64,000 nt of DNA, from NCBI GenBank assembly GCA_004001285.1, contig AP018697.1, positions 186,001-250,000 of the forward strand, in the 5' to 3' direction. Source of the DNA: Arthrobacter sp. MN05-02 (GTDB lineage: Bacteria; Actinomycetota; Actinomycetes; Actinomycetales; Micrococcaceae). The notes below the pieces were generated by a model. That model was not told the origin of the DNA. It saw only the letters and a list, made by a program, of their open reading frames with translations, and searched no databases. Positions 9,244-18,271 of the stretch are shown piece by piece (position 1 is the first letter of the stretch; each line of letters begins with the position of its first letter). The position numbers and the translations under genes were made by a program.

Positions 9244-10019
9244 CTCTCCGGGAAGAGATCGGTGCCATCCTGACGCTCGCTGATCGTGGCGGCCATGACG
9301 CCGATAGGGGTGTTCGCGTCGGTCGCGATCTGGAGCAGGTGACTCATGGCCGCCTGCCGGTCCAGATCCAGGCGTTCCATGAGGATTCCACGGGCGACGC
9401 CGATGGTGTCCCGTTCAGTCAGGGACGCCCTGACGTCGGCGCTGATGCGCTGCGGGGTGTCACTGGCCTGGACGTGGCCCAGCAGCGCAGCCGCAGACCG
9501 GGCAAGATTGACCAGCAGTTTTTCATCTTCGGCCGTGAATGCGTTGACGGTGTCGGAGTAGACCTTCATCGCTCCTAGATTCGCAGGTGACCCCAGCAGC
9601 GGCACGCTCAGGCAGGACCGCACCCCGAGGCTTGACACGGTAGGCGTCCATCGTGGGAACCGGGGGTCCGTGCGGGTGTCGGTGATGATGACAGGCTCAC
9701 CCAGCGACCAGGCCGTGAGGCATGGTCCTTCCCCGTGCTCGTACTGCAAGTCATCGGCCTCCAGCACGCGCCCATCGGTCGCTCCGACGCTGACCCGGGT
9801 GCCATGGGTGTCGATGATGCTCACGCCGGCACCCGTCGCAGCCCCGATGATGTCCCGGGCGATCTCGGCCAGACCATCGACCGCCTCATGGGCTGTCTGC
9901 TCCGTCAGCAGATAACCAGCCGTGCGACCGAAGACCGTCAAGAGCTCCGACGGAGGAGACCCCGCACCGGACGGACCGCGAGGATTGGACGGATTGGGGG
10001 ATGACAATGGAGTGTTCAT
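9240..10019 (-). CDS. GAF-ANTAR domain transcription antitermination regulator
   Basis: A 259-residue regulator. Residues about 30-170 form a GAF domain (EGPCLTAWSLGEPVIITDTR, GVRSCLSVPLLGSPANLGAM). Residues about 190-245 are an ANTAR domain with VARGILMERLDLDRQAAMSH. It probably senses a small molecule or redox state through the GAF domain and acts on RNA. It is the first gene of a two-gene operon with the coupled hypothetical protein. The start ATG at 10019 follows a low-GC promoter-like region. Confidence 0.92.
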   Translation of the reverse strand: MNTPLSSPNPSNPRGPSGAGSPPSELLTVFGRTAGYLLTEQTAHEAVDGLAEIARDIIGAATGAGVSIIDTHGTRVSVGATDGRVLEADDLQYEHGEGPCLTAWSLGEPVIITDTRTDPRFPRWTPTVSSLGVRSCLSVPLLGSPANLGAMKVYSDTVNAFTAEDEKLLVNLARSAAALLGHVQASDTPQRISADVRASLTERDTIGVARGILMERLDLDRQAAMSHLLQIATDANTPIGVMAATISERQDGTDLFPER

Positions 10020-10381
10020 TAGCGGCTTCTACCTATCCGTCGCAGGAGTGTTCCCCTTGCTGGTGGGAGGCCGTGTGCTCAACCCCGATACATTCCGCTC
10101 ACACTCACGCTTGTGTGGAGTGGTGGGGCAGATCTACTCAGTACAATACCGCCGCGCCCGCACCTCGGGGGTTTTATCTGTGGTGGACGTCCGACGAGGG
10201 CGTCAAAGTCACCCTCAGGCCTGCTCGTACGCCGAAGACTTGTCCTGTGACGCTTCAGGTTTCGAGACACTGTCCATCGAGCTCTTGGCTTCTCGTATCA
10301 GAACTTGAGTGAGGGGTGGCTGCGGTATCGTCGATTCCGCCTCTAGAAGCGGGGCTTTTCAGTACGTGATTGAGGCAGTTC
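10020..10381. other. Intergenic region with a degenerate recombination-site motif
   Basis: About 360 bases upstream of the GAF-ANTAR gene and of a small plus-strand gene. It contains the degenerate copy of the 28-bp site at 10242-10268. No gene recognised. Confidence 0.5.
10242..10268 (+). repeat. Degenerate copy of the 28-bp serine-recombinase-like site
   Basis: GCTTCAGGTTTCGAGAC (10252-10268) matches the right half of the sites at 36749, 49156 and 57986 (GCTTTAGGTTTTCGAGAC) with one substitution and one missing T. The left arm is poorly kept. It lies 400 bp upstream of a decayed resolvase. Confidence 0.45.
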
Positions 10382-10666
10382 GTGAGCGATAGCAGCAGGT
10401 TGGACCCGGGCAAAGACTTCCCCGAGGACCTGACAGTGATTGACCGGGATGATCTGGACATCCTCAATAGCAGGAACCACCGCGCACGGGACCTGCAGTA
10501 CATCCGCGACGGCGAAGTGGATGCCGAGACTGAGGGTCAGCACCACGAGCTACGAGAAGAGCTCGATCGCCGCCAAGCAATACGCGATGCATCAGCGTCC
10601 ACCACCAGACCTGGTGTGGACGCCGGATCCGCACCCGAGGAAGACATCGAGTTTCGCGAAGCCTGA
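10382..10666 (+). CDS. Small charged hypothetical protein
   Basis: A 94-residue, strongly acidic and Arg-rich soluble protein with no membrane segment. The central part DFPEDLTVIDRDDLDILNSR followed by AETEGQHHELREELDRRQAI looks like a real helical protein. GTG at 10382 is taken as start; an in-frame TTG lies at 10370. It sits directly before a resolvase remnant. No family recognised. Confidence 0.5.
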   Translation: MSDSSRLDPGKDFPEDLTVIDRDDLDILNSRNHRARDLQYIRDGEVDAETEGQHHELREELDRRQAIRDASASTTRPGVDAGSAPEEDIEFREA

Positions 10667-10677
10667 ACGGGGTAGGG

Positions 10678-11059
10678 GCTTCGGACGCGGGCTGCAACCG
10701 CATCTTGCGTGGTGCAGTTTCCATCGATGAGCTCGAGCGTAGGGGAGCACTTGCGCAGCGTCACCGAAGGGATCAGCACTACCGGGCCGACGGGCCGGGC
10801 GATGCTCACTGTCATGTCGGCTTTCACGCAGCTCGAGCGGGACCAGCTCGCCGAGCGGACCAGGGCCGGTATGGCTGTGGTCGCGGAGCATGGGCGTCGG
10901 GCCGGCCGTCGGGAAGTGACGACCGATCACGCGAAGGTGTAGCGGACGAGGGACCTCGAAGCGCAGGGTCTCACCCCGGCCGATATCGGGAAGATCATCG
11001 GTGCCAGTCGGGCGACGGTGTATCGCTACCTCAGTTTGGGCAGCAACGAGGTCGCCTGA
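10678..11059 (+). pseudogene. Serine resolvase/invertase remnant
   Basis: Pieces of a small serine recombinase remain. A start-proximal bit SDAGCNRIL is joined directly to SIDELERRG, so the catalytic N-terminal core is deleted. After a frameshift the helix-E region follows: EHLRSVTEGISTTGPTGRAM and FTQLERDQLAERTRAGMAVV. An in-frame TAG at 10940 is followed by an intact C-terminal helix-turn-helix, LTPADIGKIIGASRATVYRY. The deletion, frameshift and nonsense codon together show true decay. A related tail lies at 63335-63457. Confidence 0.85.
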
Positions 11060-11106
11060 GGAAGGCGGTTCGTGATCACTGTGCTGGGGTATGAGGGGTT
11101 CGTAGC

Positions 11107-13731
11107 TCAGAAGTCCCTGTCGAGTGTGCCGGTTTCGATGGCAGGGGTGCTCGATGATCGTGTGCCGGTGGTGTTGGTGACAATGGTGCTGGGTGTCCAG
11201 ATCATCGCGGCTGGCGTGCTGGTGGTGCGGAGATTGCCTGCCCCGCTGATGGTTGTTCCCAAGGTGACGGTCACGGTCGTCTGGGAGACCCCGTTGGTGG
11301 TAGTTGTGGTGGCTGTCATTGTCGCGTTGAAAGTGGCCGTCTTCCTGTTGCGGATGTAGCTCTGTCGTGTGTTGAGGGTTCCGAGGTTCACGGTGGCACC
11401 GGATCGTTGTACATCGATGGTGTCCTGTGTGCCGCCGATACCGAGAAGGTTCCCGTCTCGCAGGCGAACTGTGACGGGCAGCGCAGCTCCGTTCCACCCC
11501 GATGTCATGGTGCCGGGGTTGATCTGCTGGCTGTAGGTGAAGATAACGCTGTCACCACTTCCCACGGTGCCTGGTGTGCCTGTTCTGTTCGTGGTTTGCA
11601 CGTCGAGGCCGCGTAGTGGGCTGTTGTCCACCCGGCGTTGAGTGATCAGTGCGGAGATGGTTTCCCGTCCGGTGGTGTCGGTGAGGATGGCGCGTAGGTC
11701 GTAGAGGCCGTCCGGGCTTGTTCGCGTGTCCCAGTCGCAGATGAAGGGGGAGGCGAGGAGGGTGCAGCGGGTGGTCCAGGTGGTGCTTCCGCTTGGGGCG
11801 GTCTGAATGCGTACCTGCCTGATGCCGGTTGGGGCGTTGGCGGATGCTGTGAGTCGGGTGGATCCGGTCAGGTATGGACCCGGGTCGTCGACCGAGACGG
11901 AGGCGATCGTGTTGTCGACGAGGCGGTTTGAGATGACGGCGGAGATGGAGCTGATCCCTGCGGCATCGGTGGCGATGGCGCGGAAGTTGTAGGACCCGTT
12001 GGGCAGGGTGAGTGTGTCGAACTTGCATGAGTACGGAGCTGTTTCCGCGTTGCACAGCACTGTCCAGGTGGTGGAGCCGGCGCGGGCGTACTGGATTTGT
12101 GTCTGGACGACGCCAGAGTGGGCATCGGTGGCAGTTGCAGTGAAGATCCTTGTCCCGGTGAGCGGCGTACCGGGGTCGTTCATGGTGACAGAGGGTGCCT
12201 GGTTGTCGACTAGGACATCGCTGATCGTCTCCGAGTACGTCACCGATGATCCCGAAACAGCCACAGCGCGGAGGTCGTAGTAGTCATTGGCGAACGTCGT
12301 GGTGTTCCAGGAGCAGGTGTAAGGGGCGGAGGCGTTCGTGCAAAGAGCACTCCAACGGTCGGTTCCGGCCAGGGCGTATTCCACCCGCACTGTGTAGGCA
12401 CGGGTGCCCGTACCAGTGAGCGTCGTAGTGAGGTTGACGACGCCGCGTTGAATCTCCCCAGGATCGGTCAGAGCGACGGTGAAAGTGTTGGCCACTGTGG
12501 TGCCCACCTCAGCAGACGTGGCGCTGAGCCCGATGGTGTTGGTGGTTGTTGCCCGCAGTGCGTAGGGGCCGTCGGGGACGGCCTGGGTGTTCCACGCGCA
12601 GGTGTAGGGCGCCGTCACCGTTGTGCAGATCGCCGTCCAGGTGGTGCCTCCATCGGGCCGGTATTCGATCGTGACGCTGCGGATGGAGCTTTCCGCGTCC
12701 GATGCTTCAGCGGTGACACTGGTGGTGGCTTGGACCGAGGGTCCGGGACTGGTCATCGTCACCGACGGTGGTGTCCAGTCCGGCGCCGCACCGAACGTGT
12801 TAGCTGTGTTAGCAGTGCTGGCGGTGAACGCCGCGGCCGAGAACGCGGTGGCAGTAGCAATGACGAGACCGGCTAGTGCTGCCAGTAGCCCCAGAGCAGC
12901 ACCGATACGTAGGTACCGCGACGTGATGATTGGCCGGCTGACCGGCGTGTCGATCTGTAGGTCGGTCTGCGGAGTGATCGGTGCAGTGATGCGTCCGGGT
13001 CGGGTGGCGTCGGCTTGGGCTTGGGCCCTGACGCCGTTGAGGACATCGAGTGTTGAGTACTCATTGACACGCCGAGTTCCACGATCACCGTGGTTCTCGG
13101 CTTCCACGTGTCCGTCGCCGTCGCCGGGGGTGTCGGGTTCATCGGGTGCGTCGGGGGTTCTTTTGGTGGGGCGATTACCGAAGAACGCGATGATGACGGC
13201 GGTGAGGGTCAGGGTGGACCACCATGCGAGCATCGGTAGATTCCCGGTTCCCAGCCAGAGACCTGGTAGACCGATCATCGGGACGAGGAGACGGGCTTGT
13301 CCGGTGATCTGTTCCGGGGTCAGGGGTGTGCTGTCCACGTCGGTGTTCGCATCACCGGCAGTGACATACGTGCCATCAGTGTTCTCGGCGACAACCCTGT
13401 GGAGCATGGTCTTCTCCACCCCACTGGGTTGCGCCGACGCGGGGCTGGTGTATTCCACTACTCCACCGACCGGGACCGGCGCCCCGGGGTTCGGGGTGAC
13501 GGCGAGAACGACGTCACCAGCGCTGATATGGGGTTCCATAGACCCGCTCTGCACCACGGTGCCGTGCCAACCCAGCACGGCCGGGAGGGCAGCGATCAGG
13601 GCAAGGCTCAACAGCACACCGAGATACAGTCGCGACAGGACGGATGCGAGAAGGGGCACCCATCCCTCGGCGGAGAAAAGCGGTCCGAACCGGGAGGGTG
13701 CCGGGTCAGACCCGGAGCCCTCCCGAATCAT
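11107..13731 (-). CDS. SipW-type signal peptidase I fused to an Ig-like repeat surface protein
   Basis: An 874-residue fusion. Residues about 30-180 are a signal peptidase of the SipW/archaeal (S26B) type: a membrane segment, then the serine in VVQSGSMEPHISAGDVV, the histidine in MLHRVVAEN (in place of bacterial lysine), the aspartate in TAGDAN, and a second membrane segment. Residues about 180-290 are a charged linker. Then come a third hydrophobic segment and AAFTASTANTANTF, the same kind of cleavage motif as in the neighbouring substrate. Four repeats of about 95 residues follow, each with a Trp and two Cys (TTWT..C..APYTC.W), resembling bacterial Ig-like domains, and a beta-rich tail. It lies 27 bases after the TasA-like gene. 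The protein probably releases its own surface part and matures the partner. Confidence 0.88.
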   Translation of the reverse strand: MIREGSGSDPAPSRFGPLFSAEGWVPLLASVLSRLYLGVLLSLALIAALPAVLGWHGTVVQSGSMEPHISAGDVVLAVTPNPGAPVPVGGVVEYTSPASAQPSGVEKTMLHRVVAENTDGTYVTAGDANTDVDSTPLTPEQITGQARLLVPMIGLPGLWLGTGNLPMLAWWSTLTLTAVIIAFFGNRPTKRTPDAPDEPDTPGDGDGHVEAENHGDRGTRRVNEYSTLDVLNGVRAQAQADATRPGRITAPITPQTDLQIDTPVSRPIITSRYLRIGAALGLLAALAGLVIATATAFSAAAFTASTANTANTFGAAPDWTPPSVTMTSPGPSVQATTSVTAEASDAESSIRSVTIEYRPDGGTTWTAICTTVTAPYTCAWNTQAVPDGPYALRATTTNTIGLSATSAEVGTTVANTFTVALTDPGEIQRGVVNLTTTLTGTGTRAYTVRVEYALAGTDRWSALCTNASAPYTCSWNTTTFANDYYDLRAVAVSGSSVTYSETISDVLVDNQAPSVTMNDPGTPLTGTRIFTATATDAHSGVVQTQIQYARAGSTTWTVLCNAETAPYSCKFDTLTLPNGSYNFRAIATDAAGISSISAVISNRLVDNTIASVSVDDPGPYLTGSTRLTASANAPTGIRQVRIQTAPSGSTTWTTRCTLLASPFICDWDTRTSPDGLYDLRAILTDTTGRETISALITQRRVDNSPLRGLDVQTTNRTGTPGTVGSGDSVIFTYSQQINPGTMTSGWNGAALPVTVRLRDGNLLGIGGTQDTIDVQRSGATVNLGTLNTRQSYIRNRKTATFNATMTATTTTTNGVSQTTVTVTLGTTISGAGNLRTTSTPAAMIWTPSTIVTNTTGTRSSSTPAIETGTLDRDF

Positions 13732-13758
13732 GAACTACGCGTTGTCGATGTCGTCGAC

Positions 13759-14383
13759 TCAGGGAGTGGGGGAATCGTCCGACCGAAGCTCCCATACGAG
13801 GTCGATCCCAACACGGGCGCCCTGCAGTGCATTGATCGCATCCTGGCTCATACCCGAGACGTCGAAACGGTACGTGACCCGGTAGCTCTGCTTCTCGCCA
13901 GGAGTCCCAGCCGTCTGCCAGACCGAGCCGCCGTTTGTGAAGCTGTTGTTCTGCGCCGCGAGGACGGAGAGCGGGTACTCGGGCACCGTGTTGGCGGTCG
14001 GGACGAAGCCTGTGCAGTCGTTGAAGGATCCGCCCGTGCCCTGCTCCAGGTCGACGAGGATCCTGTCCTCCAGTCCTCGGGACGTGATGAGGTTCTGGGT
14101 ATAGGGGCCGCACTTCGCCGGCGACGTTCGACTGGGAGGTAACCACGAGGCACTTCTGGCCAGTCTGACCGGGAACCATGTTCTCGACGGTGAACGCGGC
14201 AGCGCCGAGGTCGTCATCGGTGAGGAATACGCTACCGGTACTCCAGGAATTACCGGCGTTGCGCGTTGAGGCGGTGAACGCGGCCTGCGAGCCCTGCCAG
14301 ACCATGCTGCCGGCAACCAGAACAGCCAGCGGAGCGGCGCCGAGCGCCATGATGGCACGCGTACGTGCAGAAGGATTCTTCAT
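13759..14383 (-). pseudogene. TasA/camelysin-like secreted protein with SipW-type signal, one frameshift
   Basis: The N-terminus MKNPSARTRAIMALGAAPLA and the segment ending SQAAFTASTRNAGNSWSTGS form a SipW-dependent signal peptide, as in TasA and camelysin-type surface proteins. The frame breaks at a run of four G (14104-14107); dropping one base continues ..EVRP into YTQNLITSRGLEDRILVDLE and on to RVTYRFDVSGMSQDAINALQ, ending at 13759. The corrected protein is about 207 residues. The start is supported by AAAGG eight bases upstream. It is directly followed by the SipW-type peptidase gene, its likely processing enzyme. Confidence 0.85.
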
Positions 14384-14441
14384 GAGATGAGACCTTTGAT
14401 GTGAGACCGGGCAACGCGGAACCTATCCTCAGCGCGGACCT

Positions 14442-14473
14442 TCGACAGGCTTCCTCCCAAGGGAGCCTGTCGA
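14442..14473. promoter_or_regulatory. Long inverted repeat between TasA-like and GH26-like genes
   Basis: TCGACAGGCT and AGCCTGTCGA form a perfect 10-bp dyad around a 12-base centre in the divergent region. There is no T-run. It could be an operator or an RNA hairpin in the leader of the TasA-like gene. Confidence 0.4.
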
Positions 14474-14619
14474 CGTGCGGCGCTGACACCATCAGAGTAC
14501 GGGTGCCTCACCGCATCATCCACGAAGTTGAGGGAATCTTCGGTGTATCCATGCGCATTCAATACTCCCGTCGATACACCGCAATTTTGACGCCGGTGTG
14601 TGACCGGTAGGTTGATGGT

Positions 14620-15784
14620 GTGGTCTCATGTTTTATCCGCCTGGTGATGGCGATGCTCTTGTTGTCCCTGTGTGCGTGCAATATCAATCCCAGGGCTGTG
14701 CCGTGTGATCCGATCGACGGGCGCAACCTCGCCCCGGAGGACGGCACGTTGATGGGCGTGAATCTGGAATGGGGCAGGGAAACCCTCGCCGAGTACTCCG
14801 ACAAGCTCGGGGAACGCCCGGCTGTCGCGGTGACGTTCGCGGACTTCCCGTTCAACGAGGAAGACCCGGACCTGCTGGCGTCCGCGGCCGAGCAGCTGCG
14901 CCAGAACGGAGGCACCCTACTCCTGACCCTGGAACCGATGGAAGGACTCGAAGCGGTCACGTCCGAGCGCGCGGACGAGCTCGCAGCCCTCCTCGCACGG
15001 TTCAACACGAACGGCGTCCCGGTCATCGTGCGCTTCGCGCACGAGATGAACGGGTCCTGGTACCCCCTGGGGTCAGCAGCCGGCAGAGTACAAAGCTGCA
15101 TACCGACGCGTCGCGGACGCCGTGCACCAGCACGCTCCGGGGTCGGCGATGATGTGGGCGCCGAACTACGCCGGCGGGTACCCCTTCGCGGGCGGCGAGT
15201 ACGAGTCCCTCCCCGGCACACCCGGGTTCGCGGACCTGGACACCACCGGTGACGGGACCCTGACCTCCTTCGACGACCCGTATGCCCCCTACTACCCGGG
15301 GGACGATGTCGTGGACTGGGTGGGCATGTCCCTCTACCACTGGGGCAACACCTACCCCTGGGGTGAGAGTGAGATGCCAGAAGAGGGCAAGTTCATCGAC
15401 CAGCTCACCGGAACCTATAACGGCAAGAACGGCAATGATTCGATTCTGCCGGACTTCTACACCCAGTACGGGGTCGATCACGGCAAGCCCGTCGCCATCC
15501 CGGAGACAGCGTCCCTGGTCCAGGCTGATATCGGGGATTTGCGGGACCTGAACATCAAGCGGGCGTGGTGGGAGCAGGTCTTCGACCCGGTGGTGCATGA
15601 ACGGTTCCCGCAACTGAGAATGGTTAACTGGTTCGAGTGGAACAAGATGGAACCCGAAGTCGGTGCACCCGTTGACTGGACGGTCCTCGAGAACCCCACC
15701 ACCAAGAACGAGTTCACCGCGGCCCTACCGGACTGGTACCAGTACGCCCCCGAACCCCAGACCTGCGGAGAACCCCTCTCCTAA
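14620..15784 (+). pseudogene. GH26-like glycoside hydrolase lipoprotein, copy 1, frameshifted
   Basis: A secreted lipoprotein starting with a short hydrophobic segment and LLLSLCACN (probable lipobox). The fold signs are those of family 26 beta-mannanase-like enzymes: RFAHEMNGSWYPWG (general acid Glu), MMWAPNYAGGYPF, VDWVGMSLYHWGNTYPWG and KPVAIPETAS (probable nucleophile Glu). A run of five C at 15063-15067 shifts the frame; copy 2 has four C there and reads through. The corrected protein is about 387 residues. It starts at GTG 14620, next to an upstream segment shared with copy 2 (GTGACCGGTAGGTTGATGG). The real substrate is unknown. Confidence 0.85.
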
Positions 15785-15893
15785 GCCCTCAGCGGAGCCA
15801 GAAGCCGACCCTGGGCAGCGTCGGTGTCGGCAGCCCGTTGATCGTGCCATCGGCTGCGGCCGGCCTGCCCTCGGGTAAGTCATACTTCCAGGC

Positions 15894-16316
15894 ATGACCA
15901 CTCCGGTTCACCAGCCGACTTCAGCGGACCCCCACGATGTCATCGACGCTGTTCAAAATCCTGTCCGGAAAGCCGACGCGAACGTGCTCCTGGACATGAT
16001 GGAAGAGGTGACAGGGCAAGTTCCGCGTGTGTGGAACCCGTCGATCATCGGGTTCGGGCAGTACCACTACAGATACGCGACTGGCCGCGAAGGAGACGCC
16101 GCTGCCGTAGGCTTTTCCCCGCGGACCGCTCACCTCGTCCTCTACGGCCTCACCTACGGGGATCACGTTGAACCGCTCCTGGCCGCTCTCGGGAAGCACA
16201 GGCGCGGAGCTGGGTGCCTGTACGTGAACAAGCTCGAGGACATCGACGTATCAGTGCTGCAGCGCTTGGTCCGTCAGGGGTATGAGTACACGATGAGCAC
16301 CCTGCACAGCCCATAG
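15894..16316 (+). CDS. DUF1801 domain protein
   Basis: A 140-residue soluble protein with the DUF1801 (YdhG-like, iron-chaperone/frataxin-like fold) pattern: MMEEVTGQVPRVWNPSIIGF, GQYHYRYATGREGDAAAVGF, and the C-terminal HRRGAGCLYVNKLEDIDVSV. It is a single gene with no operon partner. The biological role of the family is not settled. Confidence 0.88.
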   Translation: MTTPVHQPTSADPHDVIDAVQNPVRKADANVLLDMMEEVTGQVPRVWNPSIIGFGQYHYRYATGREGDAAAVGFSPRTAHLVLYGLTYGDHVEPLLAALGKHRRGAGCLYVNKLEDIDVSVLQRLVRQGYEYTMSTLHSP

Positions 16317-16654
16317 CCTCGCTGGACGCGCCTGGGCGGACGGCATTGAGTTTCGCCCTTCGGGCTCCAGCCGCCTACATGTGGGTCACCAGCCAGCAAC
16401 TACAGCAGATCGCACCGTACTCCCGATTGCGCGCCAGCCGTTCGCTTGGGATGCCAGCAGGGCTGCTGGCGGTCGCTACCACACACGTAGTGCTATTCCT
16501 CTCGCGACCGAGCTGCGGGTCAGAACATGGGAGGCGACATGTCAGGGCGTCGACGTTGGCGAAGCGGCGGTCAAGGGTAGCCGTGACAAGCCAAGGTCAT
16601 AGGTAACGGCATTATGGGGTGGTCTTATGCGATGTCGAAGAATCAAATGCACAC
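16317..16654. other. Intergenic region, nothing recognised
   Basis: About 340 bases between convergent genes. I see no gene, repeat or strong terminator hairpin. Confidence 0.5.
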
Positions 16655-17092
16655 TCAGATGCACTCGAAGCTTCGTTGCTCGAACTGGAACTCCCCGTTC
16701 GCGTAGTGCACATCGATGACTGCTGTACAGGTACCCAGGTTCGGATCGACGAGGGTCTCGGTCAGCTGGTCGTAGTAGACCGCGTTCTGATCGTCCTTAC
16801 GCAATAGGTGAGACCGCATCGACCCGGTTGTCGAGTAGGAGTAGCCCTCATCGAAGGTTGTCGTCGTGTCGTATCGGGTGCTGCCGCGCATGACCACATG
16901 GCCTGAGGGTGTGTTGACGACCGTGATGGTGGAGTGGATCGTCCCACATACCTCGACGTGGCCGTAGTCCACGCATCCGACCTGTTTGTACACAGAGGCA
17001 CCAGTAGATGCGGCTGCCGATGCTGGAACCGCACCGGTGAAGGTGACAACACTGGCCATGGCAAGGGTTGACGCGATCTGCCATCTGTTCAT
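16655..17092 (-). CDS. Secreted hypothetical protein
   Basis: A 145-residue protein with a clear signal peptide (MNRWQIASTLAMASVVTFTG, then AVPASAAA as cleavage site). The mature part is beta-rich and has four cysteines (QVGCVDYGHVEVCG and LGTCTAVIDV...FECI), probably forming disulfides outside the cell. The second of two consecutive ATGs (17092) has the better spacing to GAGGA. No family recognised. Confidence 0.72.
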   Translation of the reverse strand: MNRWQIASTLAMASVVTFTGAVPASAAASTGASVYKQVGCVDYGHVEVCGTIHSTITVVNTPSGHVVMRGSTRYDTTTTFDEGYSYSTTGSMRSHLLRKDDQNAVYYDQLTETLVDPNLGTCTAVIDVHYANGEFQFEQRSFECI

Positions 17093-17765
17093 CATGATCC
17101 TCGATTCACCGTTGAATCCGTTATGAAGCGACGGCGCGACCCGGGGTGAAGCAGGGGATGACTCGTGTGTGATTGCTGGTTACACGACGGGACTTGCCAC
17201 CGTTCCAATAGGATCGGACCACTGGTCTTACGTGTCAACGGATCGCTAGAAGGTTGCCACCCTTCATGGGATGTCACCCGCGCCGCACTCTGCAGTGGGG
17301 GAGGAAGGAAGACCCCGCCGAGAGCGTGGGAGCAGTTCACAGCCCATGTCGTGAAAGACAGCAAGACTGGTGCGACAAGGGAGTCCGTTGAGTAGGGGAG
17401 GGAGGGAGTGGCAGGAACCGGTGCATCGCAGCGTGTTGCTGCCCCCTCTCGGCGGTCCCAGTCCGCTCCTAGGCACATTGGCCCGCCACTTCCAGTACGC
17501 GTCCTGCTTCCCCGAGCAACGAAGGCGGAGACACTACACCCAAACAAGTTCTTACCCCTGTTGTGGTGTGCAACGCGGGCCCACGCCCGACCCCGGTGCA
17601 GTGCAGACCAAACTCCCATCTAGACGGGACTTAGTACATTTCCTTACTACGAGGGAAAACCGGAAACGGAAGCATGTGGTTCCGTCTCCACCCATCTAGG
17701 GCGTGTGTCGACATTCATTGACACTGATGAGCCGTGCACCGTGTGGTGGCTGGAATCCTGGGTAC
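17093..17765. other. Intergenic region, nothing recognised
   Basis: About 670 bases between divergent genes. Several short overlapping frames exist but none has protein-like composition or a ribosome binding site. Confidence 0.5.
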
Positions 17766-18032
17766 GTGACTGACCGACCCCACGACGATGGGCAGCACGA
17801 TGAGCAGCCAAGGCCGCTGCGGTTCCTCACCCTGCAGCAGTTAGTCGAGGAGTTGAACACCAAGCTCAGTACCATCCGGGCACTCATCGCCTCGAGGGAG
17901 TTGCCGGCCATTCAGATTGGCGGCCGAGGTCAATGGCGCATCGAGCGCATCAAGCTCGAGGACTACATCACCGCGGCTTATGCCAAAGCCCGTACCGATA
18001 TCGCCCACGGCGACGTAGACGTCGATCGTTAA
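17766..18032 (+). CDS. Excisionase-type helix-turn-helix protein
   Basis: An 88-residue DNA-binding protein of the excisionase/MerR-like HTH_17 type: LRFLTLQQLVEELNTKLSTI followed by RALIASRELPAIQIGGRGQW and RIERIKLEDYI, the usual wing. GTG at 17766 is chosen because the upstream in-frame codons are not protein-like. In actinobacteria such proteins occur both in mobile elements and as stand-alone regulators; no integrase is adjacent here. Confidence 0.8.
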   Translation: MTDRPHDDGQHDEQPRPLRFLTLQQLVEELNTKLSTIRALIASRELPAIQIGGRGQWRIERIKLEDYITAAYAKARTDIAHGDVDVDR

Positions 18033-18079
18033 TTCTCATTTGATCCGTCTGCTCCGTTTGATCCGTCTGGCGTGTCTAG

Positions 18080-18271
18080 GTGAGCGGCCTCGACGTCTAT
18101 CACCGGTTGTGCCTGGTCGGGGGAGTCAGCCTGGTCGTCTACGGTGTCGTGTCCTTACGTCGTCCCCGCCGGAAGCCTGATACACCGAACAGCTATCCTC
18201 AGGGCATGATGCCCATGCTGTTCGGCAGTGCCCTGTTCTTCATCGCGGTGTGGAGTGGAGTCGGTTTCTAG
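18080..18271 (+). CDS. Small two-segment membrane protein
   Basis: A 63-residue protein with two hydrophobic segments (LCLVGGVSLVVYGVVSL and MPMLFGSALFFIAVWSGVGF) separated by a basic loop. It starts at GTG 18080. Its 3' end overlaps the end of the minus-strand gene at 18155, so one of the two tails may be misread. Unknown function. Confidence 0.5.
   Translation: MSGLDVYHRLCLVGGVSLVVYGVVSLRRPRRKPDTPNSYPQGMMPMLFGSALFFIAVWSGVGF

Noticed and set aside
10592..11497. A 301-codon minus-strand frame opposite the resolvase remnant
   Set aside because: Composition is His/Arg/Pro-rich without domain motifs, and the opposite strand carries recognisable resolvase and SipW-fusion sequence.
12623..13885. 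A 420-codon plus-strand frame opposite the SipW fusion
   Set aside because: It is the antisense shadow of a gene with clear motifs; no ribosome binding site or family features.
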